Positions 8,516 through 17,885 are shown, numbered from the stretch's first letter. The stretch is 64,000 bases of DNA from Paracnuella aquatica (GCF_003332885.2 NZ_QOWJ01000014.1:62001-126000); one strand, 5' to 3'. Notes: generated by a model from the letters alone, not told the origin. Program-made: numbers and translations.

Positions 8516-8701
8516 AGCAGTTACAATTTGTTTCGCTTAAAAATAACCAATTAGCGGTTAGCATTTTGGTAATTCGGCTTTGCACTGCTGCTGTTGCAAA
8601 ACATAACCATGCATTAAACGAAACAAATTTCTACCCTTTGTATTTGTTTAAATCTATTTGACTGTTCAATTTTCAAATCTTCAAATCATCAAATTTTCAA
8701 A

Positions 8702-9952
8702 TTACTCCCCTGCTTCTTCCCACACCTGCACCAAGTGTACAATGGTTTCGACGGCTTTGTTCATATCCTGCACCGAAATGAATTCGCGTTTGGAATGAAT
8801 GGCCTGCATGCCGGTAAAAAGGTTGGGACAAGGCAACCCCATAAACGAAAGCCTGCTGCCATCGGTGCCGCCGCGGATGCTTTCCGTTTTTACAGGCAAA
8901 CCAGCCCGTTCGATGGCTTGCCGCGCAAACGCTACTACCTGAGGGTGCTGGTCCAGCACTTCCTTCATGTTGCGGTATTGTTCCGTTACAGTAAATGTGT
9001 ATGATGCTTTTGGATGTTGCTGCAATACTTGCCGCACAACGCTTTCCAACAAATCTTCTTTTTCTTTCAGGCCCGCGGTTACAAAATCGCGGATAATAAA
9101 TTCGAGGGTGCATTGTTCCGCACCGCCCGAAATACGCACCGGGTGAATAAAACCTTCGCGGCCTTCGGTTGTTTCCGGCGACAGGCTATCAGCAGGCAAA
9201 GCGGCCATGATGGCGCCACCAATTTTCAGCGCATTCACCATTTTATTTTTGGCATCGCCGGGGTGGGTAATAATGCCGTTGACCGTAACCGTTACCCCAT
9301 CAGCGCTAAACGTTTCATCTTCCAACGATCCGCGGTCGCCGCCGTCGAGTGTGTAGCCAAACTCGGCGCCCAACTTTTGCAGGTCCACTTTTGCAGTGCC
9401 GCGGCCCACTTCCTCGTCGGGTGTAAACAGCACTTTAATGGTGCCGTGTTGTACCTGTGGATGCGCCACCAAAAACGCGATGGCATCCATAATCTCGGCC
9501 ACGCCGGCTTTATCATCGCCACCCAGCAGCGTGGTACCACTCGCGGTAATAATGTCGTGACCGATGCATTCTTTCAAATAAGGCAGATCATCGGGGTTGA
9601 GTACAATGGCCGCATCATCGGGGAGTTGAATGGGGCCACCGTTGTATTGCTTGTGGAGCAAGGGTTGTATGCCAGTGCCGCTGGCATCGGGTGCCGTATC
9701 TACATGCGAACAAAAACAAATCACCGGCACTTTTTTATCGGTATTGGCCGGCAGCGTTGCGTACACATAACCCCATTCGTCCATATGCGCATCTGCCAAA
9801 CCTAGTTCCAAAAGTTCGTCAGCGAGCAAACGTGCCAGGTCTTTTTGTTTTTCGGTGGTAGGCTGCGCGTCAGATTGCGGGTCGCTCTGTGTATCGATCT
9901 GCACATAGCGCATCAGGCGTTCGGCCGCGGTAAATTGGCAGTTGGAAAACAT
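8702..9952 (-). CDS. pepT: Peptidase T (tripeptide aminopeptidase)
   Basis: A cytoplasmic M20-family zinc aminopeptidase that releases the N-terminal residue of tripeptides. Zinc ligands and catalytic residues are visible: CFCSHVDTAPD, LLGGDDKAGVAEI, FTPDEEVGRGT, GYTLDGGDRG, and a late IRGGTDGSRLSFMGLPCPNLFTG with the final His in MQAIHSKREF. Length 416 with the ATG at 9952 is standard for PepT; a TTG at 9970 lies inside the promoter box and is rejected. The -7 box TACATTTG ends 4 bases before this ATG, so the message may be almost leaderless. The gene stands alone on the strand. Confidence 0.94.
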   Translation of the reverse strand: MFSNCQFTAAERLMRYVQIDTQSDPQSDAQPTTEKQKDLARLLADELLELGLADAHMDEWGYVYATLPANTDKKVPVICFCSHVDTAPDASGTGIQPLLHKQYNGGPIQLPDDAAIVLNPDDLPYLKECIGHDIITASGTTLLGGDDKAGVAEIMDAIAFLVAHPQVQHGTIKVLFTPDEEVGRGTAKVDLQKLGAEFGYTLDGGDRGSLEDETFSADGVTVTVNGIITHPGDAKNKMVNALKIGGAIMAALPADSLSPETTEGREGFIHPVRISGGAEQCTLEFIIRDFVTAGLKEKEDLLESVVRQVLQQHPKASYTFTVTEQYRNMKEVLDQHPQVVAFARQAIERAGLPVKTESIRGGTDGSRLSFMGLPCPNLFTGMQAIHSKREFISVQDMNKAVETIVHLVQVWEEAGE

Positions 9953-9956
9953 AGAC

Positions 9957-9964
9957 CAAATGTA
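9957..9964 (-). promoter_or_regulatory. Putative -7 box for pepT
   Basis: TACATTTG on the minus strand, 4 bases before the ATG at 9952. This supports the shorter start and a leaderless or near-leaderless transcript. Confidence 0.45.
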
Positions 9965-10080
9965 CAGCAAGCAATTTCACTTTCTCCTTTTTGGCTTTGC
10001 CCAACTTAGTGATGCATGAGGCAACAAGCTTAAAGCTTTTTGCTGATTCATTTTGCAAAAATTTACCTCCTTCGCAATCC

Positions 10081-11202
10081 CTACACGGATTCCTTTAAAC
10101 TAACACCAGCAGGCGTTGCCACCTTTTTCTGAAACACCTTTTTATAAAATTGTGTTCCAAATTTGATGGAAGGAAGCTCAATGATTTTATACGTAGCGTA
10201 GGAAAGGCAATAGAAAAACAAGAATGCCAACACCGCCGCTACAGCAGTGTACGCCGGATGCGCACCAAAGGTTAAGCGTTCGATGATCCACCCCAGATGC
10301 GGCTGGTGAAAAAGGTAAATGCTGTAGCTAAATAAGCCGATGGAGATAACAAACTTGTAGGCTTTTCCGCTCAGCAACTTTTTATGTTCGGTGTGCAAAA
10401 TCCAATCGAGCAGCAGCACAAAAAATATGCTGAAAAACAAGAAACTGAAATGCAGATATACCGCTGTAAACCGCAATCCGATAACACACGCCAACACCAA
10501 CAAAAGCTGGTTGAACGTTAGTGGAACCAACCGCTTGCCGTGGAAAAAACATTCAGCCAGGTAGGCACCCATTACCCATACAATCCAGTAATTGAGTACA
10601 AACGACTGGTAGCGGGCACTGGTAATTTGCAACAGTGCACCAGTAGTGGTCAGCGCCATTTGCAATAAGAAAATACCGAGCACTGTTTTTTTAACGCCGA
10701 ACTTTTTTCTAAACAACAGGAAAAGCGGATAGATTGCATACAACTGCATTTCCAGCGCCAGCGACCAGAACGAAGGATTGATGGAAAAGAAATCGCTTTC
10801 GTTCAGGTTGTGCACCAAAAATGCATGCGACAGAAATTCACGGATATTGTTTGCCGGAACCGTTAGGGCAAAAAACACTAACGCAATCATGTAAGGCGGC
10901 CAGATGCGCCAAAAGCGCTTATTGAAAAACAGCGCAGGCACGAACTTGCCTTTTTGCAAATAATTTAAATGAATCAGAAACCCGCTGATCACTAAAAACA
11001 ACTCCACCCCTGCCCATCCGAATGCACTGGGCAGAAAATTTTTGACCAGTTGATCGGTGCTGAAATCGGAAGGGTTGAGGAAAAAGCCGCCTACATATTT
11101 GATCTCGTACGGTACGCCAAAGATTTCTACACTCAGGTGGTAGGCAAAAACCATCATGATAGCAATGCCCCGCAAAAAATCGATCCGATCTAAATGCATC
11201 AT
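10081..11202 (-). CDS. Acyltransferase-3 family membrane protein (OafA/YrhL-like)
   Basis: A 373-residue polytopic protein with about ten membrane helices. It begins LDRIDFLRGIAIMMVFAYHLSVE, the family N-terminus with the conserved His in the first helix, and continues GVELFLVISGFLIHLNYL, then RFWRIWPPYMIALV. Members transfer acyl groups from the cytoplasm onto surface sugars, antibiotics or lipids. The acceptor here is unknown; no O-antigen or glycosyltransferase cluster is adjacent. The second half has SIGLFSYSIYLFHQPHLGWI, the usual C-terminal family motif. Two adjacent ATGs (11202, 11199) are possible starts. Confidence 0.85.
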   Translation of the reverse strand: MMHLDRIDFLRGIAIMMVFAYHLSVEIFGVPYEIKYVGGFFLNPSDFSTDQLVKNFLPSAFGWAGVELFLVISGFLIHLNYLQKGKFVPALFFNKRFWRIWPPYMIALVFFALTVPANNIREFLSHAFLVHNLNESDFFSINPSFWSLALEMQLYAIYPLFLLFRKKFGVKKTVLGIFLLQMALTTTGALLQITSARYQSFVLNYWIVWVMGAYLAECFFHGKRLVPLTFNQLLLVLACVIGLRFTAVYLHFSFLFFSIFFVLLLDWILHTEHKKLLSGKAYKFVISIGLFSYSIYLFHQPHLGWIIERLTFGAHPAYTAVAAVLAFLFFYCLSYATYKIIELPSIKFGTQFYKKVFQKKVATPAGVSLKESV

Positions 11203-11291
11203 GGAATTACAGCGAGTTTTGGTTTCGTATGATAAAAATCAGAGAAGTATAAAAAAGGTGTTTATGCCGGCAATATACATTACCAATCTTA

Positions 11292-11323
11292 CTTAATAAC
11301 GCAAATCGCTATGCGTATTTAAG
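11292..11323. repeat. Inverted repeat upstream of acyltransferase
   Basis: CTTAATAACGCA and TGCGTATTTAAG form a near-perfect hairpin (two mismatches) around an 8-base centre, about 90 bp upstream of the minus-strand acyltransferase start. It could be an operator for either divergent gene; nothing else is seen in this 280-bp spacer. Confidence 0.35.
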
Positions 11324-11484
11324 AAATTTTTCCTATCGCTTGGTACCGAATGCACCTTAATGCATTCCTCATTTTACCGCCATCGAATGCTTGCATTGTA
11401 GCAACCGGTTGATTGAGTTTGGCGACTATTGTTTGGCAGCAAAACCTGAACTACCTTAATCCTAACCAACAACCACCTTGTGAT

Positions 11485-12087
11485 ATGAAAAAAACAATCA
11501 TTGCCGCCCTTGTCGGGGGCATCATTATGTTCCTGTGGCAATTTATTTCCTGGAATGTTTCGGGCCTGCACGAACCGGCGCAACAGTACACGCCGCAGCA
11601 AGACCAGATCATGGGATTCCTCAATGGCCTGCAACTGAAAGAAGGCGGCTATATTTTACCAATGCCGCCGCCTACAGCCAGTATGGACGAATGGAACAAA
11701 GCCATGGAAGCCGCTGCAGGCAAGCCCTGGGCTCGGGTGGAGTACCACGCATCGCTGCAGGAAAATATGACGATGAACATGACCCGCGGACTGGTCACCA
11801 ACTTTATTACCATGCTCCTGCTTTGCTGGGTAATAACGCGGTTGCGCCAGCGCAGTTTTGCAGCAATCCTCACTGCCTGCCTCGCCACCGGGTTCATTAT
11901 TTTTCTCAATGTGCCCTACACCAACTATATCTGGTACCACAGCTTCGATGTGTGGGGCCATTTGGCTGATGCAGTTGTTAGCTGGGGCCTGGTTGGCTTG
12001 TGGCTGGGCTGGTATTTAAAAACAAAAGGCACCGCTGCAACCACTGTAACCAACAACCGCAGATCGGCAGTGATCAATATTGATTGA
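11485..12087 (+). CDS. Hypothetical four-helix membrane protein
   Basis: A 200-residue protein not recognised by name. The N-terminus MKKTIIAALVGGIIMFLWQFISW is a membrane helix, followed by an extracytoplasmic region of about 80 residues (HEPAQQYTPQQDQIMGF...) and three more helices (about 95-115, 122-142 and 152-178, including WGLVGLWLGWYL). The layout, with one helix, an external loop and three helices, recurs in uncharacterised Bacteroidota proteins. The ATG at 11485 is preferred over an upstream in-frame start because it directly precedes the lysine-helix N-terminus. It stands alone and ends in a strong terminator. Confidence 0.7.
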   Translation: MKKTIIAALVGGIIMFLWQFISWNVSGLHEPAQQYTPQQDQIMGFLNGLQLKEGGYILPMPPPTASMDEWNKAMEAAAGKPWARVEYHASLQENMTMNMTRGLVTNFITMLLLCWVITRLRQRSFAAILTACLATGFIIFLNVPYTNYIWYHSFDVWGHLADAVVSWGLVGLWLGWYLKTKGTAATTVTNNRRSAVINID

Positions 12088-12102
12088 AGCAACAAACAAT
12101 AG

Positions 12103-12142
12103 ATAATAAAAATGCCATCCAGCTGGATGGCATTTTTATTAT
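12103..12142. terminator. Perfect palindromic terminator between convergent genes
   Basis: An 18-bp perfect stem (ATAATAAAAATGCCATCC and complement) with an AGCT loop; T-rich on both exits, so it serves the membrane-protein gene (+) and the FKBP gene (-). Confidence 0.85.
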
Positions 12143-12174
12143 GGTAAAAGCATGATTGCTTTTGCTATTCAATC

Positions 12175-12627
12175 TTAAGGCATAATGATGCGCGACGTAG
12201 GCACGATCTCAACCAGCTCGATATCGAAAATGAGGTCTTGGCCAGCCAGCGGGTGGTTGGCATCCAGCACTACCGATTCTTCTTTTATTTCGGCAACGGT
12301 AACCGGGAATTGTTGGCCCTGGCCGTTGTTCATCATCAGTTGCTGGCCTACTTCAGGGTTCATTTCGGGCGGGAACTGCGATTTTGGAAATTCAATGATC
12401 ATTTCCTGGCTTTTATCGCCGTAGGCATTGGCCACATCAATTTCCACGGTGCGCTTGTCGCCCACCTGCATGCCCATCACACCCTGGTCAAAGCCGGGAA
12501 TAACCTGTCCACCGCCAACGGTAAACTCAAGCGGGTCGCGGCCTTCAGAGGAATCAAAAGTTTCGCCGCTGCGCAGCTTTCCGTGGTAGTGTACTTTTAC
12601 CTTATCACCGTTCTGAACTTGTTGCAT
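12175..12627 (-). CDS. FKBP-type peptidyl-prolyl isomerase, SlyD-like
   Basis: A 150-residue cytoplasmic prolyl isomerase. The FKBP core is split: GDKVKVHYHGKLRSGETFDSS and PLEFTVGGGQVIPGFDQGVMGMQVGDKRTVEI come first, then an inserted-flap segment (about 70-120), then NHPLAGQDLIFDIELVEIV, the SlyD-type return of the core. SlyD proteins combine isomerase and chaperone activity. The His-rich metal-binding tail of E. coli SlyD is missing here, so a nickel-handling role is not supported. No signal peptide. It converges on the neighbouring membrane-protein gene and shares a terminator. Confidence 0.88.
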   Translation of the reverse strand: MQQVQNGDKVKVHYHGKLRSGETFDSSEGRDPLEFTVGGGQVIPGFDQGVMGMQVGDKRTVEIDVANAYGDKSQEMIIEFPKSQFPPEMNPEVGQQLMMNNGQGQQFPVTVAEIKEESVVLDANHPLAGQDLIFDIELVEIVPTSRIIMP

Positions 12628-12870
12628 GGTTTCAAATAATTTTAAAGGTCAACAAAAAAGTATGCATCGTTTCCTTTTGCCCCGGGCAAAAACAGAACTG
12701 CAGCTACCAGGTGGGGCAAAAGCAGGCCGGTGGAAAGATAACAGGGCGCCAAGGTACGCACTTCCCTGAAATGTCGTTCAAAACGCTGTTAAATCGCCGC
12801 TACCAAACGCCGCAAACCGGGGGCCTGCTGTTTTCTCCCTATTTTAGCAGCCGATCAAATACCCTTATTC

Positions 12871-14193
12871 ATGGCGCAAATTTCCTGCCTTAAAGCGGCA
12901 AGCCTTACCTTTTCATTGTTCCTGCTGTGCAGCTGTACGGCCCAGCAACAACCGGGCAACAACGGCAACGCTGCCGCGAAACCTAAAGCCACGAACACAA
13001 TTCAAAATAAAGGCATCAAACCCGCGGCCGAGCGGCTGGATGCGTACCTGCCCCAGCTCAAAGGCAAGACTGTAGCCGTTTTTGCCAACCAAACTTCGAT
13101 GATTGGCAACCGCCACCTCGTTGATGTGTTGAAAGAATCAGGCGTAAAGATCAAAGTAATTTTTGGACCCGAACATGGCTTCCGCGGCACTGCAGAAGCG
13201 GGTGCTTCCGTCAACAGCAACATCGATAAACAAACCGGCATCCCGGTGGTTTCGTTGTATGGCAAAAAACGCAAGCCTTCGAAAGAGGATGTAGCGGGTG
13301 TGGATGTGTTGTTGTTCGACATACAAGATGTAGGCGTTCGTTTTTACACATACATTTCCTCGCTGCAGGATTATATGGAAGCGGCCATTGCCTACAACCT
13401 TCCCTTGATGGTGCTGGACCGGCCCAACCCCAATGGCTTTTATGTGGATGGCCCGGTGCTGGAACCCAAATACAAATCGTTTGTGGGCATGCAACCGGTG
13501 CCTGTTGTATATGGTATGACCATTGGCGAATACGCCAAAATGCTCCTGGGTGAAGGTTGGCTGAGCAAGGAAGCAATGGAGCAGTACACGCAAAATGTAC
13601 TGGCGGCCATGTACCCACCCGGTGCCAAATATTTTGGCCTCACCGTTGTTCCCTGCGAAGGTTACACCCACAACAGCAAATACGATCTGCCCGTGGCACC
13701 ATCGCCCAACCTGCCCGAAATACAAAGCATTTACTGGTACCCCAGCACCTGCTTTTTTGAAGGCACCGTGTTGAGCGAAGGCCGCGGCACGCCGAAGCCC
13801 TTTCAAATTTTTGGACACCCATCGCTGCCTAAAACGATGTATGCGTTTGTGCCCGAGTACCGCAGCTATGCGCCGGAATCGAAACCGTACAACAAACAAT
13901 GTTATGGTTGGAACCTGCACGGCACACCCGATGAAGTGTTGAAACAAGTGGATGGCAAACTGCAGATAAAATACCTGTTGGAAGCCTACCGGTTGTTCCC
14001 CGATAAAAGCAAGTTTTTTATCCTGCCCAAAAGCGGCAACGACGTGGATGCTTTTTTCAACAACCTGTCGGGCAATTATACGCTGATGCAGCAAATTAAA
14101 GCGGGCAAATCGGAAGCGGAGATCAGGAAAAGCTGGGAGCCCGGATTGACCATGTTCAAAGAGATCAGGAAAAAATACCTGATTTATCAGTAG
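12871..14193 (+). CDS. DUF1343 lipoprotein, exo-beta-N-acetylmuramidase NamZ-like
   Basis: A 440-residue lipoprotein. The signal ends FLLCSC, with the lipid-bearing Cys at residue 22, followed by a Gln/Asn/Ala-rich linker. The DUF1343 domain spans about 50-440: GKTVAVFANQTSMIGNRHLVD, VIFGPEHGFRGTAEAGASV, DVLLFDIQDVGVRFYTYISSL, LDRPNPNGFYVDGPVL, then LPVAPSPNLPEIQSIYWYPS and LSEGRGTPKPFQIFGHP. Characterised DUF1343 enzymes (NamZ of Bacillus subtilis and Tannerella forsythia) remove terminal MurNAc from cell-wall fragments, so a wall-recycling role is inferred. No mur recycling genes are adjacent. The function call is by family only. Confidence 0.88.
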   Translation: MAQISCLKAASLTFSLFLLCSCTAQQQPGNNGNAAAKPKATNTIQNKGIKPAAERLDAYLPQLKGKTVAVFANQTSMIGNRHLVDVLKESGVKIKVIFGPEHGFRGTAEAGASVNSNIDKQTGIPVVSLYGKKRKPSKEDVAGVDVLLFDIQDVGVRFYTYISSLQDYMEAAIAYNLPLMVLDRPNPNGFYVDGPVLEPKYKSFVGMQPVPVVYGMTIGEYAKMLLGEGWLSKEAMEQYTQNVLAAMYPPGAKYFGLTVVPCEGYTHNSKYDLPVAPSPNLPEIQSIYWYPSTCFFEGTVLSEGRGTPKPFQIFGHPSLPKTMYAFVPEYRSYAPESKPYNKQCYGWNLHGTPDEVLKQVDGKLQIKYLLEAYRLFPDKSKFFILPKSGNDVDAFFNNLSGNYTLMQQIKAGKSEAEIRKSWEPGLTMFKEIRKKYLIYQ

Positions 14194-14256
14194 TGCTCCG
14201 CCAATGTTCGGCTCATTTTAAAAGGACAATTAGACAGGCTTATAAAATAATTCTCA

Positions 14257-15252
14257 TTGGAACCATCTCAGAAAGATACAGCAGTAACGCAAAGTACCAG
14301 CGCAGATGCATCGGGCAAATCCTTCCAGCAATTGCGCATCGTGTTTATGGGCACACCCGAATTTGCCGTGGCATCGCTTGATGCGCTGGTGGCAGCAGGC
14401 TGCAATATTGTGGGTGTGGTTACTGCCCCCGACAAGCCCGCCGGGCGGGGCATGCAACTGCAGCAAAGTGCAGTAAAAAAATACGCGGTGGATAAAGGAT
14501 TGAACGTGCTGCAACCGGAAAAACTGAAGAATCCTGAGTTTTTGGAAGCACTTGCAGCGCTGAAGGCCGACCTGCAGATTGTCGTGGCATTCCGCATGTT
14601 GCCCGAAATCGTTTGGAACATGCCACCGATGGGCACCATCAATGTGCACGGTTCGCTCCTGCCCCATTACCGCGGGGCTGCACCTATTAACTGGGCCATC
14701 ATCAATGGTGAGGCGGAGACCGGCGTAACTACGTTTAAACTGCAGCACGAAATTGACACCGGGAACATTTTACTACAGGAGCGCATACCCATCACCGATA
14801 GTGACACCGCCGGCACATTGCACGACAAAATGAAAGTGGTAGGCGCAGGATTATTGGTAAAAACAGTGCAGGCGCTTGCCGGTGGCACACTGCAAGAAAC
14901 GCCGCAAACTTTTGCCGAAGGCGAAATCCTAAAACATGCACCAAAGATTTTTACCGATACCTGTCGCATTGACCCGCAACAACCGGTAACTGCGGTGTAT
15001 AACCTTGTTCGGGGCCTGTCGCCCTACCCCGGCGCATTTACCCAGCTGGATGGCAAAACGCTAAAGGTTTATGCTGCGGATAAAGTAAAAACAACACCCA
15101 GCCACCAACCGGGGCAATGGCACACCGATCAGAAAACTTTTTTGCAACTGGCCTGCACCGATGGCTATCTCGCCATTAAAGAGCTGCAGCTCGAAGGAAA
15201 AAAACGCATGCAGGTGGGCGATTTTCTGCGCGGTTATCGCTTTGCAGCATAA
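14257..15252 (+). CDS. fmt: Methionyl-tRNA formyltransferase
   Basis: Fmt adds a formyl group from 10-formyl-tetrahydrofolate to initiator Met-tRNA. The N-terminal Rossmann catalytic domain shows LRIVFMGTPEFAVASLDAL, the catalytic Asn/His in INVHGSLLPHYRGAAPINWAI, and the Asp in EIDTGNIL; the C-terminal domain (about 215-331) is the tRNA-binding barrel. The start is odd: the frame is closed at 14248, and no ATG precedes the essential first strand, so the TTG at 14257 is the best candidate. It adds about 25 residues (EPSQKDTAVTQSTSADASGK) before the usual N-terminus. A later TTG at 14332 would trim this tail. A terminator follows. Confidence 0.9.
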   Translation: MEPSQKDTAVTQSTSADASGKSFQQLRIVFMGTPEFAVASLDALVAAGCNIVGVVTAPDKPAGRGMQLQQSAVKKYAVDKGLNVLQPEKLKNPEFLEALAALKADLQIVVAFRMLPEIVWNMPPMGTINVHGSLLPHYRGAAPINWAIINGEAETGVTTFKLQHEIDTGNILLQERIPITDSDTAGTLHDKMKVVGAGLLVKTVQALAGGTLQETPQTFAEGEILKHAPKIFTDTCRIDPQQPVTAVYNLVRGLSPYPGAFTQLDGKTLKVYAADKVKTTPSHQPGQWHTDQKTFLQLACTDGYLAIKELQLEGKKRMQVGDFLRGYRFAA

Positions 15253-15270
15253 GCAACATGTCTTTTAAAA

Positions 15271-15316
15271 AAAATAAAAAGCGGAGCACCTTTTCAAGTG
15301 CTCCGCTTTTTATTTT
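15271..15316. terminator. Terminator shared by fmt and the LysM gene
   Basis: AAAATAAAAAGCGGAGCAC stem with its exact complement, 8-base loop; A/T tracts on both sides suit the convergent pair. Confidence 0.85.
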
Positions 15317-15359
15317 GGCCTTCTGACTTTACCAGCCAAAAGCCGTTCCCTTAACGATT

Positions 15360-16346
15360 TTAGTAATTCACTTTCACCACAAACTTATCCTGCTCGCCAA
15401 TTTCCAGTGCCGTTGCTGCAGCGTTGGAAATGCGCACATCGAGGCCTGAGTTTTGGCGAATGCCGCTCATCTCACCCAGCACCTTTGCAAACACCACTTT
15501 GCTGTTGGTGGGATTTACCACGCGGATGATGGTGCCCGGCTCTACACCGTCCATCAGTGCGTAAAATTTACCATCCTGCCAGCCGCTGGTGGTTTTGAAA
15601 ATGCTGCCGTTTGCAGTCACTTCTTTACCCGCATTGCTGCTACGGCTTTGCTGTTCAAATTGGTTTTTAAAATACCCCGAACCGCTGGTGCTCAATTGCC
15701 TGGGTGCAGCTGGCTTAGGCGCAGCAGTTACTGAAGGCGCTGCGGTTTGCGTTTGGGTATTTTGTGTCTGGGTTGGTGGCGGTACCGTATTGTTGGCTGC
15801 AACGGAATTATTATTGTTTGCAGCAGCATTGTTGTTTGCCGAAACAGGCTGCTCCTGTGGCCGCGGCGCTGGTGTGGCCGCAACTGCATTGGTGCTGGTG
15901 GCAGGTACACCAGTGGATTGTATATAACCTACAATCAGCTTTTGCCCTGTGGAAATATTGTCGGAAGACAGCTTGTTCCATTGCCGCAAACTCGCCATCG
16001 ACACCTTGTTGTTTTTTACACTAACACGGTACAGCCCTTCCTTTTCGCCCACCACGTAATATACAGGCGTGCCGCTCTGGGCAGTCTGCGAGAAATTGGT
16101 ATTGTTCAGCGGTATGTTGATGGTTTGGCCCACGCTCAGGCCATTGGCCATATCCACGCCGTTAAAAGAGGCAATGTCTTTTGGCGAAATGGCATACAGG
16201 CGACCTATGGAATAAAAGTTTTCTTTGGCGGCAACGGTATGCGGCACATACAGTCCTTTATCGTTGCTGTGCACCAACACCTCGTTCTGTGCAAAGCCCG
16301 TCAGGGCCACCAATCCAAATGCCAACAAGAGCAACAATTTTTTCAT
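15360..16346 (-). CDS. LysM and double-psi-beta-barrel envelope protein
   Basis: A 328-residue exported protein. The signal peptide is MKKLLLLLAFGLVALTGFAQ. A LysM module follows (HTVAAKENFYSIGRLYAISPKDIASFNGVDMANGLSVGQTINIPL), then a second LysM-like segment (YYVVGEKEGLYRVSVKNN...), then a long Ala/Asn/Gln/Pro-rich linker (about 155-230), and a C-terminal domain (about 245-328) reading FYALMDGVEPGTIIRV...GLDVRISNAAATALEIG that matches a double-psi-beta-barrel (RlpA-like). LysM binds the glycan of peptidoglycan. RlpA-type domains are lytic in some bacteria, but the catalytic acid is not identifiable here. The start at 16346 is chosen by the signal peptide; an ATG 15 bases upstream is possible. 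Confidence 0.8.
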   Translation of the reverse strand: MKKLLLLLAFGLVALTGFAQNEVLVHSNDKGLYVPHTVAAKENFYSIGRLYAISPKDIASFNGVDMANGLSVGQTINIPLNNTNFSQTAQSGTPVYYVVGEKEGLYRVSVKNNKVSMASLRQWNKLSSDNISTGQKLIVGYIQSTGVPATSTNAVAATPAPRPQEQPVSANNNAAANNNNSVAANNTVPPPTQTQNTQTQTAAPSVTAAPKPAAPRQLSTSGSGYFKNQFEQQSRSSNAGKEVTANGSIFKTTSGWQDGKFYALMDGVEPGTIIRVVNPTNSKVVFAKVLGEMSGIRQNSGLDVRISNAAATALEIGEQDKFVVKVNY

Positions 16347-16508
16347 GCGGATAATGTTCATTTTTAATGTTCCAGCAACCGGGTGTGCAATTTAGCAAAT
16401 GCAGCACAAAGCAAAGGCGCCGTTAACAATTTAAGGCTAAGTTTAACCCCGGCTGTAATAGTTGCGTTATCATTCTACACATTATTTTACTTTCAATAAA
16501 ATCAAGCA

Positions 16509-17885
16509 TCAAGCCTGTTTCAAAATACGAAACTCTTTGGGGTAATAGTTATTGATCCGGTTCCCTAACGCATTCATCCAGCCCAAATTGTGCCCGCCGA
16601 ACCGGGCCAGTTGCCAGCCCCGCTGTTCTGGCTGCACGGAAAGGTCGAGGCGCTGCAGGTATTTGATGGCCTCCGAAAGGTCAAGGTCCGTGGCTGTTAA
16701 GTGCGGCGTGATGATTTCGCTAAGGGCCAGCGCATGGTCGGGCACTAATTTACCCTTCATTACCTCGCCCAGCCTGACGCCCGCTTGCTGCACATACAGG
16801 TTAGCTTTGATGATGCTGAATGCTTCCAACAGCGGGGCAGGCAACGCGTATAAAAAACCTTCTTTTAAAATCGAAAAATCTCCTGCGGCTATCCAGGGTG
16901 CCACAGCCGCTTTTTCGGCGGATGACGCCGCCTCGGGTTTTGTAGTTTTGTACCGGCTAGCACCGCCGCTGCCTTTCCGGAAACAGGCCAGATAAAAGCC
17001 TTCGCCTTTTACTTGATCTGGGAAAAAGCGGTAACCGACCGAGCCCGTATTGGGCGACTGCGAAGTAACGATGCCCCAACTTTGCGCAACCTCCAGCGAC
17101 AGGTTTTCCAAACCCCACTCCTCCACCAGCCAGTCGGCGATGGCCTCATCTTCTTCGGCCGAATAGGAACAGGTAGAATAAACAAGCAGGCCGCCCGCTG
17201 CCAGGCAAGGCAACGCATCGGAAAGAATGCGGCGCTGGCGGCCGCAGCAGAGCTGCACGGCATCGGGGCTCCATTCGTTGATGGCTTCCGGGTCGCGGCG
17301 AAACAAGCCGCTGCCGCTGCAGGGCGCATCCACTACCAGCACATCAAAAAAGCCTTCGAGGCGGGCAAAATGTTGCGGATCGTTGGCCGTAACCACCACG
17401 TTGGCGCCACCCCATTTGGTCATATTTTGCCGTAAAATACCCGCCCGCTGCCGGATCACTTCATTGCTCACCAACAGGCTTTCTTTCGAAATCAGGGATT
17501 GAAGGTGGGTGCTTTTGCCACCAGGTGCGGCGCACAGGTCCAGCACTTTTAGCGGCTGGTCCAGGATCGCCAGTTGGGTAATGGCCTGTTCCAGGAACAT
17601 GCTGCTGGCCTCTTGCACATAATAGCAACCGGCGTGAAAAAGTGGATCAAACGTAAACGAAGGCCGCTCGGGCAGGTAATGGCCCCACCGTGACCAGGGC
17701 ACTGCCTCACTGGTGTTGGCAATGCCGCCGCCTATGCTTGTTAGATCGTCGTTGGTAAACTTAAGCGGGTTGACCCGGATGGAGGTGATCTTTTCTTCCT
17801 GTGCATGCACATCGATGAATGCCTGCGCATCGAAGCCGGGCAGGTGTTGAAGGGATTGGAGCAATGCAGGCGGAACTATGGCCAC
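16509..17885 (-). CDS. rRNA cytosine-C5 methyltransferase (NOL1/NOP2/sun family)
   Basis: A 458-residue S-adenosylmethionine-dependent RNA m5C methyltransferase. Motif I is LDLCAAPGGKSTHLQSL; motif IV is VVDAPCSGSGLFRRDPEAINEWS, with one catalytic Cys in PCSG; motif VI is LLVYSTCSYSAEEDEAI, with the second catalytic Cys. A C-terminal domain (about 310-458) resembles that of RsmF-type proteins. The frame is open to 18008, but the first 41 codons overlap a dispersed intergenic repeat (17955-17993) and look non-coding, so the GTG at 17885 (reading MAIVPPALLQSL) is preferred. The precise rRNA target cannot be told. Confidence 0.85.
   Translation of the reverse strand: MAIVPPALLQSLQHLPGFDAQAFIDVHAQEEKITSIRVNPLKFTNDDLTSIGGGIANTSEAVPWSRWGHYLPERPSFTFDPLFHAGCYYVQEASSMFLEQAITQLAILDQPLKVLDLCAAPGGKSTHLQSLISKESLLVSNEVIRQRAGILRQNMTKWGGANVVVTANDPQHFARLEGFFDVLVVDAPCSGSGLFRRDPEAINEWSPDAVQLCCGRQRRILSDALPCLAAGGLLVYSTCSYSAEEDEAIADWLVEEWGLENLSLEVAQSWGIVTSQSPNTGSVGYRFFPDQVKGEGFYLACFRKGSGGASRYKTTKPEAASSAEKAAVAPWIAAGDFSILKEGFLYALPAPLLEAFSIIKANLYVQQAGVRLGEVMKGKLVPDHALALSEIITPHLTATDLDLSEAIKYLQRLDLSVQPEQRGWQLARFGGHNLGWMNALGNRINNYYPKEFRILKQA

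Noticed and set aside
9014-9805. 263-codon plus-strand frame inside pepT
   Set aside because: Shadow of the peptidase gene; no recognisable domain.
13138-14094. 318-codon open frame on the minus strand within the NamZ-like gene
   Set aside because: It is antisense to a strongly supported gene, its sequence has no family-like motifs, and long shadow frames are expected at this base composition.
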